Origin: Diphasiastrum complanatum
Taxonomy: Eukaryota > Streptophyta > Lycopodiopsida > Lycopodiales > Lycopodiaceae
Assembly (NCBI GenBank): GCA_029204225.1
Contig: CM055099.1
Coordinates: 45,695,193-45,759,192, forward strand
Direction of reading: 5' to 3'
Length of the DNA stretch: 64,000 nucleotides
The translations under genes were made by a program, and so were the position numbers. Within the stretch, counting starts at the first letter, position 1. Each line of letters starts with the position of its first letter. The notes below the pieces were generated by a model, which saw only the letters and a list, made by a program, of their open reading frames with translations, was not told the origin of the DNA and made no database searches. Positions 1 through 12,220 of the stretch are shown in pieces.

Positions 1-2896
1 TACACCTGAAATCAAACATGGTGTTAGTGCAAGCACATTTAACTTGAATTAATGCTGGGATCTGTGACTAAATTCTTTGCTGACCAAGCTGTCTCATGAA
101 ACTTCTTTTCTATCATTTGAAGTTTTTTTGAAGTTTTTGACGTTTGATCAAGACTTGGCGTCTTGGAAAAATTAGCAATGACAGAGTCTGGCTGTTTGAA
201 GTGGGCAATTGTGACTTTGAGGGACACAACGAAATGCAGGAGTTTTGAACCTCTGTTTGAATACTCAGGCTATAGTAAAGAAAGTTAGGTGAGGTATAAG
301 GAAACATGGCCCGCAGGGAATGGTTTCTTAGTGTTAAATCAATCAATCATCAATTGTGACCAGGTTCGTTGGTGATAGAATTTGCGTAGTTAGCAACACA
401 TAGATACGCTTGGAGTGCACTCTATGTCCTACAGTTTCTTCATGTTATACTTTTTAATGTGAAATATACACTTGAGAGCAACCCAAGTGGAAGGTCTGAG
501 GAAGAGTTTTGTATTCTCAATTGTGGGTGGTGGAGAGCCACCTGAAGTGTTTCTTCAAGAATTTGTAACCACTTATGAAGCAAAGAAAGGTAGCATGGTG
601 AAGAAGTGTGTGAGGAAGGGGTGGTGCCAGTGGAAGAGGCTGAAGTGTGTGAAGCAGGAACTTTTCTAAAATAGTCGCACTAATTTACCTATAATTTCTG
701 TTTGTAGAGCTTCCATTGCAGGTAACATGAAAATTGATCTGATAAAGCCCTGTAAAAAAATTTCATCCTTAGTTATTATAGAACTGAAAATTATCTAATG
801 TAAAATATCATATGACTAATATTTGTGGACAATAAAGATTCCAGAAACAAGATCAGCGTTTGAGATCTGAGAAAGGAATAACCTGGTAGATCCAAACGTG
901 ACAAATGGCAGCCATGGTTGACCTTGCCCCTCAATCCACTATTACTAGTTGATGCAACCGTCAACTAGCAAAATGTGTCAACAAAGAGAGTTTGAGTGAA
1001 TGTGATGACCTGGCAGAAAATAAGGTTGATTACATTTCTATCTGGATTCAATGGTCTTTAACGAAAACAATGACTTTGTGATCGCATAAAATAAAGTTTT
1101 TCCTTGTTTGATAACAGGAGATCTTACTTTTATGATAACATGAGTTGATAGATTACATTGTTCAGCAGTTTTTGCAATAGAAACTAAAAGTGTCCTCGTC
1201 ATAACCTTCAGTGATGTAGTTGCATATTGAAATCGTTGTTAAAAAGTAAGAAAACAATGGCTACCAAATTATGGAAAATCAGAGTTTTTGTAAACCCTAT
1301 CTCTGATGATCAATTCTGAAATAATTGCTTATCTTCAGGAATATGGCGATTAAAGCCATTGAAACCAATGAAATTGAAATTTGATCATGTTTGAAAAGGT
1401 TAGAGCTGAAATTGAAAAACAAGGTTCGTACAGCTGGAGACCGCTGCAATTAGATGATCCAATCAATGGAGAATACTGCTAGACGGCTGATGAGCCAATA
1501 ATACTGATAAATGTAAGCCAATACTAGCTGATAATTTGATTTGCACTGATCTGAGCCATGTAGTTGAACTTCCAGCAATCAATCAACACAAATGAGGCAC
1601 ATGCTGCCTACTTGTATTAGTAGAGAACTTATGCTATGCACGTTAGGGTTGTAGGCTTAGTTACAATGCCCAAAACAATGACATATGAATCATAAGTATT
1701 GGATCCCTGGGCCTAAGTCATAGCCCTAAATGCGTTTGGGTACTAGCTTTATTTTGATGAGCTTGTCCCAGTATTCAAGGGTTGCTTGCAACGTCAGTTA
1801 ATGAAAGTAGCTGAGGCATTTAGACAGCCCTATAAGAATGTATAATGGCTATATAGCATGTGCAGAGAAGGCTATTTAGAATCTTTTAAGAACTTTTCCC
1901 CCAGGGAAAGGAGGTCAAGTGGGAAAAGGGAAACTAGGAAACTGGGAAGTGCCAGTAGATCAATGGAGGGCAGTAATAAGGCAGATCGCAGCAAGGAGGA
2001 AACGAGCTTTCGTTCCAGCATTTAACACGAAAAGCCCATATCCATTCCTGGTTGCTTGGAAACATAGTTCTCAAGGCCATCTTAGCCACAAACGGTTTTT
2101 AGCAGGCTGTGCTTTGGGTAATGGCATCTCCCAGGCGGGGGGGCACCATGAAACATTTTCCCTACTTGGGAAATGCCACTTCCCACATGCAAGTAACATC
2201 CAAATATAAAATTGAAAACAAGTTCTCCTGTCAATTTTTTTGGGGAAATGCCTTGCCCCAAACCTATGATAATCAACTATGTTACTGCTTATAATATTCG
2301 CCAAGGCATTGGTAGTGGCGATTTCACTTGAGGAACAAAAAATGTGCCGTAACAGGATTTCAGATGGCCGTACAGCAATGATCAGACAGCATATAGTGTA
2401 TGCTTGCAAGAGCCTGTAGCTTTCTGGTTGGCTTTTTGAAATCCTGAGAGAAGTTCATATTGATGCAGTAGCATGTAGATGCTCTAGATGTTTTTCTCCC
2501 TCATTTGCTCAGTTGCTGTCACTCAGCTTTGTTTTTTAACTTTTTGAAAGAGTTTTCTTTCTCTAGTAGATGTCATGTCAATGGTTGACTGTAATCTGGA
2601 GATGTCTAAGATTCGGTTGGCCTTGCTTGCTAGTTATTTTCTTATCAGTTGAGCTACGGTAAGGTTTTGCCTAAGCTTTCTGTTTTATGTACTTTGGCTC
2701 AATATGTATTTCATTATGGTGGTCATTCCTGTGACCTGTTGAAGCGTGGACTTTGTTCTTTTTCAGAGATATGTACCTTTTCAACTTCGTTGAGCAAGTC
2801 ATCTGTCAGCTTGTTAGTTCAATTTTCTGTAGGGTAGCTGTTTGGTTTAGATGGAGTCCTTCATATTTATTTACGACTATGATTCTACTTATGCAG
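1..2896 (+). other. Intron or upstream sequence of the GT14 gene; no other gene seen
   Basis: This stretch precedes the terminal GT14 exon and should be mostly its last intron, because the exon opens at a splice acceptor (tatgcag ending at 2896) and no earlier GT14 exon is recognisable upstream. The last intron would then be at least 2.9 kb. Short open frames here show no domain I recognise. Around 1900-2260 there are G-run/C-run patches (for example near 1895-1925 and 2130-2180) that look like a decayed repeat. No LTR, transposase or RNA gene was seen. Confidence 0.5.
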
Positions 2897-3414
2897 GTTC
2901 AGCTTGGGTGGCTTTGACACGACCTTTTGTAGAGTTCTGTATAATTGGCTGGGAAAATCTTCCACGGACAGTCTTGATGTACTACACAAATTTTGTGTCT
3001 TCACCAGAGGGTTATTTCCATACAGTCATTTGCAACAGCCGAGAGTTTCGTAACACAACTGTTAATCATGACCTTCATTTTATTATGTGGGATAATCCAC
3101 CAAAGCAACACCCTCTTTCGCTTGGTATAGCCAATTTTGAGAATATGACTGAAAGTGGGGCTCCATTTGCAAGGAAATTTGAAAAAGATGATCCTGTTTT
3201 GGATAGGATTGATAAAGAGTTACTTGGTCGTAGGGAGGGCAGACTCACTCCTGGCGGTTGGTGTCTTGGCAGTTCTATCGGTGGGAGAGATCCTTGCACA
3301 GTCATGGGAGATGCAAGTGTTTTGACACCGGGGCCAGGTGCAAGGAGATTTGGAGAGTTGATATTGAACCTTTTGTCACCCGAAAAGTTCCGCCACAATC
3401 AGTGCGTTCAATAA
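2897..3414 (+). CDS. Beta-glucuronosyltransferase, GT14 family (GlcAT14-like), C-terminal exon
   Basis: This is the last coding exon of a plant GT14 glycosyltransferase. Family knowledge: these are Golgi type II membrane enzymes adding glucuronic acid to arabinogalactan-protein glycans. Seen in the sequence: GSAWVALTRPFVEFC, NLPRTVLMYYTNF, SSPEGYFHTVICN, FRNTTVNHDLHF, WDNPPKQHP, GAPFARKF, PVLDRIDKELL and PGGWC...DPC, all in family order and ending in a natural TAA. I start the exon at the acceptor AG at 2895-2896, which leaves a phase-1 codon completing the Gly before SAW. The ATG at 2851 is intronic, as the residues encoded before the acceptor do not fit the family. About 172 codons are present; the family usually has about 400, so the membrane anchor and N-terminal catalytic half lie upstream of the window. 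No frameshift or stop is visible, so the gene may be functional. Confidence 0.88.
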
Positions 3415-6400
3415 GAGGACACTTGTACAGGTGACCAATCAAAATGTGAGTGGGGCTGATTTTTTAGCCTTACATTATATGTTTTTTGATAATGTAGTCA
3501 ACAATCTCCATCAACAAAGATCTCTTTCATGTAAAGAGGGTAATTGTGGAGAGTCGGGTTTTAGTAGTTGTCACTGCTGAGTTATATTTGAGGGGCATCC
3601 GTGCAATGAATTTTGATAGCTTGGTGCCAAAAACCACATCAAATTGTACATAGCTTCATATGTTGACTGCTTGAAGTGCCAACGATAGGATGCTGAAGGG
3701 TTATGGGTAGACAAAAACTAACTGTTTCTTATTAATATCCAAATTCAAGGCATAATGCTTCACATAATTTCAGAAATGTTGGTTCATGTGAACTAAACGC
3801 TGATGAGGGTGAGATATTGAGCTTTTTAAACATCGGATACAAAAGGCAAGCTCTTTGATATCAAGTTTCTCTTTGAGAAAGCGTTTGTTGTCATACATCC
3901 TCAAAGACGTTAGTGTTGTGTGAATGTAGTTGCTCTTCAATTTTGTCATCAGCATGAAAAAATAGTCATTATTATGATGATCATTTCAGGTTATTATGGT
4001 GGTCATAGATGTTGGTGTTTCTCTCCATTTAAGTGAACTCCTAGGAGGTAACAACTTAGCTTAGCTTTGGAAAATAGAAACAATTTTTAGAATTGTAAAA
4101 ATATGGAACTGCCCTAGAGTAAAATAGGAAGATGCTCTTTGTTGCTTAAGGTTAGTCAACAAGCTCACATTGTGATTTTTAGTAGACTAAATGATTTGTA
4201 GGTAACCATGAGAAGCCTGAACTACGTAGTACTGTTCTTCTAGTTGTATGTGCTTTGGGTTAAAATTTAATAATGCGAAAACTTTTGAAGCAGGTCAAAA
4301 TCTTAAAAAAGAGTAACCATTCAGTGGTTTTATAAAGTTTGCCCCAAAACATGCTTTTTCACGTAAAAATTCTTGAAAAAACTCAATACAAAAACATGCA
4401 TTTTGATTAAAAACATAGTACATAATGTAAGAACCGTCCAATGGTGAACAAAATACATAAATATTTATGATTTTCTAATAGCCTAATTTACTTTTCAAAA
4501 GCAACCCTTAGAATACATGTGATGCTAGTATTTTGAAAACATTTTTTATAGCCTTTTTATAGTTCAAATTCGAAGGAGTTTTCACTAATTCAATATATTG
4601 TTAAGATTGACTTTTTTAGATGATGAAGTTGACGACTTATCTTTTTCATTATAATTTATTGGTAGATTCTCATCTAACTCAATATTCAATGCTAACAAAA
4701 ATTGTTGCATTGCGGTCATGTTTATACTTAAAAGATGTTCTTCAATTTTGTATGTGGTCAAAATACCGACCTCCTTGAAATAGAGGAGCGAGAAGTCCAT
4801 TCATGACAATTAAAATAAATTGTCTTGATTAGGGGTCATGCTTTATCACTAGTCATGCCCTCCTTCGGAATTGTCTAGCAAATTAGGCCAAAAGGTTGGC
4901 AAGATACCGCTTTTCAATAAATAGAACAATTTGTACAAATTGTCATCCACACACCGTGGAACTTGGGCCCTTCACCTAAAAATTGCACTTGTTTTCAAGA
5001 AAAGGGTAGTGGGTGTTGCAAGTGAATATTTTACGGGCACTTAGGGAATTTAAAGTTTGAGATTGCAATGAAGATGCATTAATCGTAGTGGTCTTTTTTG
5101 ACGAGCAGGTTAAAGGTTGTAGCCCCTTAAAGGTCATGCATCCTTACAACTTCAAAAGGGTGGCCCTTATTCTTTAGAGGCAATGTTTCTTAAGATTAAG
5201 GTGGTACCTTTAGAACATCGAGGGCCTATCATTAAGTTAAAGACAAGGTCATTGTGCCCCACATATGATTAACCATCCCAAGGTATAGCCCCATGAAATT
5301 TGACGGCCATGACCAAATACCCAGCCCTTAAGTTTAAGGCACTATTGCTATGACCTATGTGGCTAGATATCCTACGACCATAAAGGCACAATCCTTAAGA
5401 TTTAAAGGCCATGACTGAATATAATTGAGGACATACCCTTATATGGAAAGACATGAACTTAAGAACCTTGGGTTTGGAGCCGTAGAAACCAAATAGCCAG
5501 ATACCTAGAGGCCATGTACCTAATAGGCCCAAAAAGGTGATGCTCTTATTACTTAGAGACACCTCTTCAAAAAGCCTATAAGTGAAGTCATACCTTCTAA
5601 AGTGAGATATAAGATGGTCCAAGGAAGGGTGGTTATAGCCATGCCTTTATCACTAGTTCTAATATAGGGGCTAATCGCAGCATCACGATCTCTGATGGAG
5701 AATGGATGGCATTTATATCTGACCTAAGATAATTTTTTCCAGTGATCTGCTTGACTGTATGGGGCATCCTTGAGATAGTGCCCATAGATACAACCATACA
5801 ATCGTCCAAATCGGGTAAATCCTTGTGAAGAATACCATACTACGGTTTGCCAAGATCTCCAGGGGCACTCCCAACATCCTTAGACGGAACCCTTTAGCTA
5901 GAGAAAGGCATGAAGAGAATTCACCCTCCATGTGATCGTACTCCTATGGGCCTAGAAACCCCATATCGATCGGGACATCCCCCGAATCGACCATCAGGAT
6001 GCCTGGCTATCCTTGTATGGCATGCTTACTAATTAGCGACAATGCCATTCCCTTTTAGTCTCTTTTAGCCTTGGTGAAATGAGCCTAACAGATATTCAAA
6101 TCATATATGCATAGTGGGCCAGCTTCATTATAATCCCAAACCCTGTGCAACCCATGCAACCCCACGAGATCTCTTACTTGGTGCACAAGGTCCTAGCCTA
6201 CAAGAAATCTTTGGAAGGTTTCTAGGCCAAATTCGATGGCTATAAGAACTTGGCGACACGAGCTGTAGAAGGAAGCAACCATTCAACAATATCACTAGCA
6301 AGTTACAGCCCACCAACCAACTCCGTCGGTTGTGATTCCTCCTTGCCCATAATTCATAGGCCCTCCTACTATTGAACAAAAATTAACAAAAGGATCAATC

Positions 6401-6958
6401 GCACCATATATTTTCATCAAGGGATTGGATCCTCACAAGTAGAGCAAAGCAATTATTTGGTAGATTTGACACTTCATCTAAGTTATCCATCTCTACTGCT
6501 GCTGCTGCGTTCTAGAAATCTCGGTCCATCTAGAAAGAGATTGACAACTTCGTGAGGAGGCACCCAAATCCTCTCGGGGCGGATGGGACATTAAGTTGAT
6601 TGTTTCCTAGATCAAAAAAGGGCAAAGAGTTGTAGTGCCTCCCACCAACCTTAGCAGCGCCAACGGATCTTTGAGAGGAATATTTCGACCATCCTTAAAT
6701 CTAGTAGATCAACTCCCCACATCACATTTTGTTATTGCGTGGCAATGCTTGGTGGTGCATGGGAGAACAAATTTACCACATGGGCTTCATCAAGATGGTT
6801 GGAGGGCATCCACAAAGCATTTCATCCCTTGTCTACCACTCACGGTCTATTAAGGCTACATTATATGGAGCAAGTTACTCCATACGTGATCAAACAATTA
6901 GAATTAAAGTAGAATCACTGTGTTACTGTACTGTGGGTCCTATCGGTTGTTAAGGATC
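3415..6958. other. 3' flank of the GT14 gene and intergenic DNA; nothing recognised
   Basis: The first few hundred bases should hold the 3' UTR of the GT14 gene. Beyond about 4.0 kb I see no coding sequence. From about 5080 to 5930 there is a repetitive texture with recurrent words such as aaggccatga and cccttaag, probably a decayed repeat with no readable domain. Between 6130 and 6940 only short open frames occur. I cannot assign this sequence to a known element. Confidence 0.4.
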
Positions 6959-7156
6959 AGTTGGCCTCGCCACGAGGCAAGTCGACAGGACACGCGTCCC
7001 GCCAACGACAACCTGGGTCATGCAGGGTTGCCTGAGTGAACAACTATATGTACAGTGTAATTTCATTTTGCTATGTGAGCTTGTTGTGGAGAGTGTTTTT
7101 CTGTCTGTGTTATTGTGTAGCATGATCTGTATTCCCGTGCAAAGCAAATTCTAAGT
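6959..7156 (+). repeat. Probable 5' LTR of copia-A (left boundary tentative)
   Basis: The sequence immediately left of an initiator-Met primer-binding site should be a 5' LTR, so its right end is set at 7156 (ending CTAAGT). The left end is only a suggestion: an AGTT at 6959, preceded by GGATC, would match the AGTT-type LTR starts of copia-C and of the nested element at 37022. No 3' LTR survives for comparison, so the boundary cannot be proved. Confidence 0.35.
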
Positions 7157-7170
7157 TGGTATCATAGCCA
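7157..7170 (+). other. Primer-binding site of copia-A (initiator tRNA-Met)
   Basis: TGGTATCATAGCCA matches the usual plant retrotransposon primer site TGGTATCAGAGCCA with one change (G to T). It is complementary to the 3' end of initiator tRNA-Met and primes minus-strand DNA synthesis. It lies 0.93 kb before the gag start, as expected for copia. Confidence 0.8.
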
Positions 7171-8100
7171 TACAGGGAGTATACACAGTACAACTTCGCC
7201 GTTGAAGAGAGCTTTGGGAGAACTGTCTTCTGAGAGTTCGGGGTTTACGGCGGGTTGAAGACGGAAAGAGAAGCACTGGTGCACGGTTTCTAGTTTATAG
7301 AGGCTTGCCAAGCTCAGCAGAGGGATTAGTAGCTTGTGCATAGCATCAGACAGGGTAAAAACTTGGTGAAAAATTGACAATTTCGAAGCCAGTTGAAAAT
7401 TGAAACCGGGTTTGGGGTTACGATTTTCTACACATAATTGGTGATTTCTTCGTTGTTTGTGCACCGTTTTGGATGCCATAAGGACAGGAAGGAAGCTAAT
7501 TATATTGTCAACCAGCCATGGAGAGATTCTGAGGTTTATGTCTACCCAGGAGGGATATCCACAGTTGGATCAAAATTGACCATTGGATGAAGTCTGAAGG
7601 GTTGTTGAAGAGGAACCTGAAGAAGTGAAGTGCATTTTGGCCTTCAACTTCATTAAAAATTTTCATACTGAAATTGGAGTTGGGTCCCTTCACAAGTGAA
7701 GAGTGAAGTTTCTTCAAGGTGAAGAAACAGTTCAAAAACAAAGAAAATCCCTATTTTTGGGTCCTTTGCTCGTTTTGACCCAAACGAAAGGCTATAACCT
7801 CCAAACGAAGGGCACCCGGACTGTACCTGCAAGTACGGTACAACAAAACATAGTGATTGCAGCGGAGAAAGTGTCGGGGTGCGCCAAAAGTGATTTTACC
7901 ATTCCACTAGGCATAAAGTTGGGAGTTGACGATTGAGTGCATTTCGGAAGGCGACGCCGATTTGGCTTTCAAATTGGTGGAAAAGCGGCGAGTGGCCTGG
8001 TAAGGGAAAAAGTGCAGGTCATTATTTTCAACTTCTGACATCACAGTTGGCCTCAGCATACTGCTTTTAGCCTACGACAGAAGTTTCAAGCAGTTCTGCG
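7171..8100 (+). other. Untranslated leader of copia-A
   Basis: This leader has no coding frame. Its 3' part (about 7655-8090) closely resembles the leader of copia-C at about 59800-60245. Shared features are a gaagaaacagttcaaaaa block, two nearby copies of CCAAACGAA(A/G)GGC, and the inverted repeat GTACC...GGTAC at 7823-7841. The conservation shows that copia-A and copia-C are one family and suggests that the leader has a role such as packaging or dimerisation. Confidence 0.6.
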
Positions 8101-9024
8101 ATGGCAAACATGGGAGAGTCCATTTTGAGTGAAAGTAGCAAATTGGACGAGATTTTCATCTATGCAGTGTGGAAATTTAAAATGAAAAACATACTGATGG
8201 AGAAAGACGTGTGGGAAGTCATCACAGGTGATGAGAGAAAGCCGCCAAATGAAGCGGATATCAAAGTGTTCGACAAAAAAATGAGCAAAGCTTTGACCTT
8301 TAACTTGTCAGTGAAGGATCACATCATTATCCACATTTGTGATATTGTTACACCCAGCCAGACATGAAATGTGCTAAAGGAGCAGTTTGAGACATCAAAA
8401 CCGTCAAGAATCGTGTTTTCAAAGTCAAAGCTGAATAGTGCCCGAATGGAACAAGGAGAGCACATTTAGATGTACATGACCAGAATCAAGACAATGAGGG
8501 ATGAACTGCATTCTAACGGTGAGCGCATACGTGATGTGGAGTTGGTGAACAATGCATTGTGCGGCATTGCAGAACCCTATCAGATGTTTGTGAGCGGAAT
8601 AACATCAAGAGAAAGATTGCCAACCTTTGACGAGCTCACAAGAATCTTGATGCAAGAAGAGCAACGACGAGAAATGGTGAAAGCTAGACGTCAGAATGCT
8701 GACGATTAGGCACTTGCGACACGCCAAAAACAAGACAAGGGCAAGGGCAAGAATAAGTTTAAACAACAATTTGCCAAGACTCAAGAGGATGAAGGATCTT
8801 CTTGTAAGACCAAGAAGAAAGGCAAGTGCTTCCATTGTGGTAAAAAGGGCCATTGGAAGAGTGAATGTCGCAAATTCCTGGCGGAACAAGACAAGGGGAA
8901 ACCAAAGCAAGCAGGTAACCTTGTCGATGAGGGTGAGATTGAAGACTCTAGCATCTTCATATCTACATTGTCATCTAATCAAGATGATTAAGCGTGGTAT
9001 ATTGACTCGGGAGCCACAAGACAC
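8101..9024 (+). pseudogene. gag: Copia-A gag with zinc knuckle and start of protease, four nonsense codons
   Basis: The frame opens with ATG at 8101 (MANMGESILSESSKLD), a copia gag start also present in copia-C. It continues in one frame through ERLPTFDELTRILMQEEQRRE, a basic stretch, and the CCHC zinc knuckle CFHCGKKGHWKSEC (about 8827-8868). It then joins the protease active-site region WYIDSGATRHMTG around 8995-9030. Four in-frame stops break it: TGA 8365, TAG 8467, TAG 8707 and TAA 8989. The reading frame itself never shifts, so decay is by point mutation. Gag would form the virus-like particle and the knuckle would bind RNA; this copy cannot make an intact Gag. Confidence 0.85.
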
Positions 9025-12000
9025 ATGACAGGTAACAAGAATTGGTTCAGTAGCTTGAAAGTGTTGGATAATGGAACGTTCGTTTCACAAGCAAATGGTG
9101 AGGTGTGCAAGATCAAGGGGATAGGCACTGTTTCAATCCAACTACCTGATGGCAAAAGCAAGATGATCAGGGAGGTATTTTACGTACCAGGTTTGAAGAA
9201 AAATCTACTTTCTGTTGGAGTCATTACTGATCAAAAGTTGAAAGTAGAATTCGCCCATGATCGTTGCTTTGTGAAGGATGTGAATCAAAAGTTCAAAGTT
9301 ATTGCGGATGGAGTAAGGGAGCCCAATCCAAAATTGTACAGGTTGAATGCAACAATCAAGGGGCAACATGGACTTGTATCGTCCATTCCATTGCAAACTG
9401 AGTTGTGGCATAAGAGACTTGGTCACTTGAACTTGGGAAGCCCCAGTTTGTTGGAGATGGTAACAGGATTGCCTACCATTAAAGACCACTTGAAATCGAT
9501 GTGTGAATCATGTGTATATGGGAAGCAGCATCGAGAGAAGTTCAATAAAGGTGGTGTTGCAAGAGCAAAAAACATCCTGGATTTAATCCACACAGATTTA
9601 TGCGAGCCTATGAGGACCATGTCATTAGGTAAAGCCTTCTATTTCATGACCTTTATTGATGATATGTCACGTAAGACGTGGATCTACTTCTTGAAGAAGA
9701 AATCAGATGCATTTGACAACTTCAAGAGCTTCAAAGCATTGGTCGAAAATCAGACAGGCAGGAAGATCAAAGTTCTAAAATCAGATAGTGGAGGTGAGTA
9801 CAAGTCTAATGACTTCAATGATCTTTGTGATCAATGTGGGATTAAAAGACAATTTACGCAAGCTCAGACTCTTCCTCTCAATGGTGTAGCTGAGCGCAAG
9901 AATCGTACGATTGTGGAAAGTGCCAGATCTATGCTAGCTGAGATGAAACTACCAAACGATTTTTTGTCAGAAGCATGCAGTACGGCAGTCTATCTTCAAA
10001 ATAGAAGTCCTACCATTGCCATACCAAAGATAACACCTGAGGAAGCATTCACGAAGAAGAAGCCAAAGGTGAACTACTTGCGAATCTTTGGATGTAAGGC
10101 CTTTGTACACGTTCCTAAGGAAGAGAGATGTAAACTTGATGTAAAAGCTATCAAATGTATATTCTTAGGATATGATGATCGTGTGAAGGGCTATAGATGT
10201 TTTGATCCAGTGGAAAAAAAAAACCATATAAGCCGTGATGTTATCTTTGATGAATCCAAGATGTATGAAGACGAGGATGCTGAGAAGATAGATACATCCA
10301 GTGGAAAAGATGATATAGTGAGGATACCAGCTGATGATGATCTATTCATTGACCTTCCAAGTGATGAAAAAGAGGATACATGTCAAGATACTACTACTCA
10401 ACCTCAAGAGACAGGTTGGAGAGGTAGGGACAAACCTTTTGGTGCAAGAAGTATTGAAATTGCAGGTGACAAACGCAAGGAAAAGGATGTACTGTGGGAT
10501 ACATTTTCACCAAGAAGCCGATCACCTGACAGGAAGCTCCCTAAGTGGTTTGAGAGATTGTTGGAGAGCCGCGACATGGATGACTTTCCAAGATCATCTA
10601 GCCAGGGAGAGCCACAAAGATCAACAAGAGAGAAGACACAACCTGAAAGGTATGAAGCAAATTATGCTCTCTTATCTAGCATTATTCAAAGCAAAGAACC
10701 TTTGACTTATGGTGAAGTGAAGGATGATGACATTTGGGTCAAGGCCATGGGAGAGGAGATGGAGTCAATTGCTAAGCATAGAACATGGGACTTAGTAGAA
10801 CCACCAGTTGGCAAGAAACCCATTGGTTGCAAATGGGTATACATGACTAAGTACCATGCAGATGGAAGTATAGCAAAACACAAGGCTAGATTGGTGATCA
10901 AAGGGTATGCACAAAGTAAAGGCATCAACTATGAGGAGACCTTTGCGCCGGTATGTAAGTGGAATACTCTACGTCTACTTGTTGCTTTAGCTTCACATTT
11001 TGGTTGGCCTATGCATCAGATGGATGTGAAATCTGCTTTTCTAAATGGTGAGTTAGAAGAAGAGGTGTTCATGGATCAACCTGAAGGCTTTGTAGTGAAG
11101 GGACAGGAAAATAAAGTATGTCACTTGAAAAAAACGTTTTATGGTCTTAAACAGGCACCACGTGCGTGGTATAGCAAGATTGATGCCTACTTCCATTCAA
11201 AGAGGATGGTGAGAACACACTCTGATCCAAATCTATATGTCTTATGCTTTGATGGTATGGTTGCTTTGATTAATGACTTGATTATTACGGGAAATAATCA
11301 AGAGATGATAGATATGATCAAGAAAGACCTCATGGAACAATTCGAAATGACAGATCTCAGCCTAATGCATTATTGCCTTGGAGTAGAAGTGTGGCAAAAA
11401 GGACACGAAGTGGGTTTAACACAGGTGAAGTATGTCAAAGAGTTGTTGCACAGGTTTAGGTTGCAGGATTGCAAACCAATGAATACTCCTATTGAACCAG
11501 GTAAAAAGCTTTCTAAGCTTGATGAGTCACAGTCATTTGATGCTACGCTGTATAGGCAGTTAGTAGGGAGCTTGATTTACCTTACCACGACTAGACCAGA
11601 TATATGCTATGCTGTTGGCATTGTAAGTCAGTTTATGGCAGCACCTACAGAAACGAATTGGAAGACAGCTAAACGCATTTTGCGTTATGTGAAAGGCACT
11701 TCAGATTATGGCTTGATTTACAGGAAGCATAATGGGTTACATGAGTTGTGTCGTTATGTGGATGCGGACTGGAGAGGTGACTATGATGATCATAGATCCA
11801 CCACAGGGTATGTACTCCAATTTTGTGGTAGTTGCTTTTCCTGGTCTAGTAAAAAGCAAAGCACAATTGCTCTATCCACCACAGAAGAAGAGTATAAGGC
11901 AATGTGTAGTGCAGCACATGAAGCTATATGGTTGAGACAAATCTTGGAAGAAGTTGGCATGAAGCAGAAAAATTCCATGACATTACATAGTGACAGTCAG

Positions 12001-12036
12001 AGTGGCATTCAGCTAGCAAAGAATCCAATGTTCTAC
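9025..12036 (+). pseudogene. pol: Copia-A pol: protease end, integrase, reverse transcriptase, RNase H (RT motif deleted, 3' end lost)
   Basis: An open frame of about 1,000 codons continues in the gag frame. Domains in order: protease tail and GAG-pre-integrase (ELWHKRLGHLN, about residue 127; CESC, about 160); integrase core with HTDLC, KSDSGGEY and NGVAERKNRT supplying the D, D and E; reverse transcriptase from KPIGCKWVYMTKY through DVKSAFLNGELEEEVFM and FYGLKQAPRAWY; RNase H from YVDADWRGDYDDHRSTTGY to ALSTTEEEYKA. The polymerase YVDD box is missing: the reading goes ALI-ND-LIITGN near 11264-11283. Compared with copia-C, four residues (VLYV) are deleted in frame and the first Asp is Asn. 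At NPMFYG (about 12036) copia homology stops and gypsy LTR sequence begins, so the RNase H tail and 3' LTR are gone. The open frame is therefore misleading; the enzyme should be inactive. Confidence 0.9.
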
Positions 12037-12040
12037 GGGT

Positions 12041-12205
12041 TCCGACGTGCAGTCGGTCACGTCAGTGACACGTGGTCGACACTTGGCAGTTGCATGCTAC
12101 CAGTCCTCACACTGGGCTAGGAGGGACTTACTCTATATCAGGGAGTAGGCAAGATTGGGTGGATCAATTAGTGTTTGCCCTACTGTGGTGTTAGGATCTA
12201 TTACA
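12041..12205 (+). repeat. 5'-truncated 5' LTR of gypsy-A
   Basis: From gcatgctaccagtcctcac onward this matches the end of the LTR at 24562-24930, including gggctaggaggg, gcttactc/cttactct and gtggtgt before a CA end at 12205. Only about 165 bp are present against 369 bp in the other copy, so the first 200 bp or so are missing. The break coincides with the loss of the copia-A 3' end, so one deletion probably removed both. Confidence 0.7.
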
Positions 12206-12206
12206 C

Positions 12207-12220
12207 TGGTATCAGAGCCA
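12207..12220 (+). other. Primer-binding site of gypsy-A (initiator tRNA-Met)
   Basis: TGGTATCAGAGCCA is an exact primer site for initiator tRNA-Met, one base after the LTR end CA. This fixes the right end of the truncated LTR and the orientation of the element. Confidence 0.9.

Noticed and set aside
2851-2896. ATG at 2851 as start of the GT14 protein
   Set aside because: The residues before 2897 do not fit the family and a good splice acceptor lies at 2896; the enzyme is much longer than this frame.
7157-7170. tRNA-Met-like matches (also 12207, 33346, 40518, 58986) as tRNA genes
   Set aside because: Only 12-14 bases match the tRNA 3' end and each sits next to an LTR; they are primer-binding sites.
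10334-10705. 123-codon frame inside copia-A pol
   Set aside because: It is an out-of-frame shadow of the real pol frame.
12029-12040. TGTT at 12029 as start of the gypsy-A 5' LTR
   Set aside because: The bases still fit the copia-A frame (NPMFY) and do not match the true LTR start at 24562; the LTR is truncated instead.
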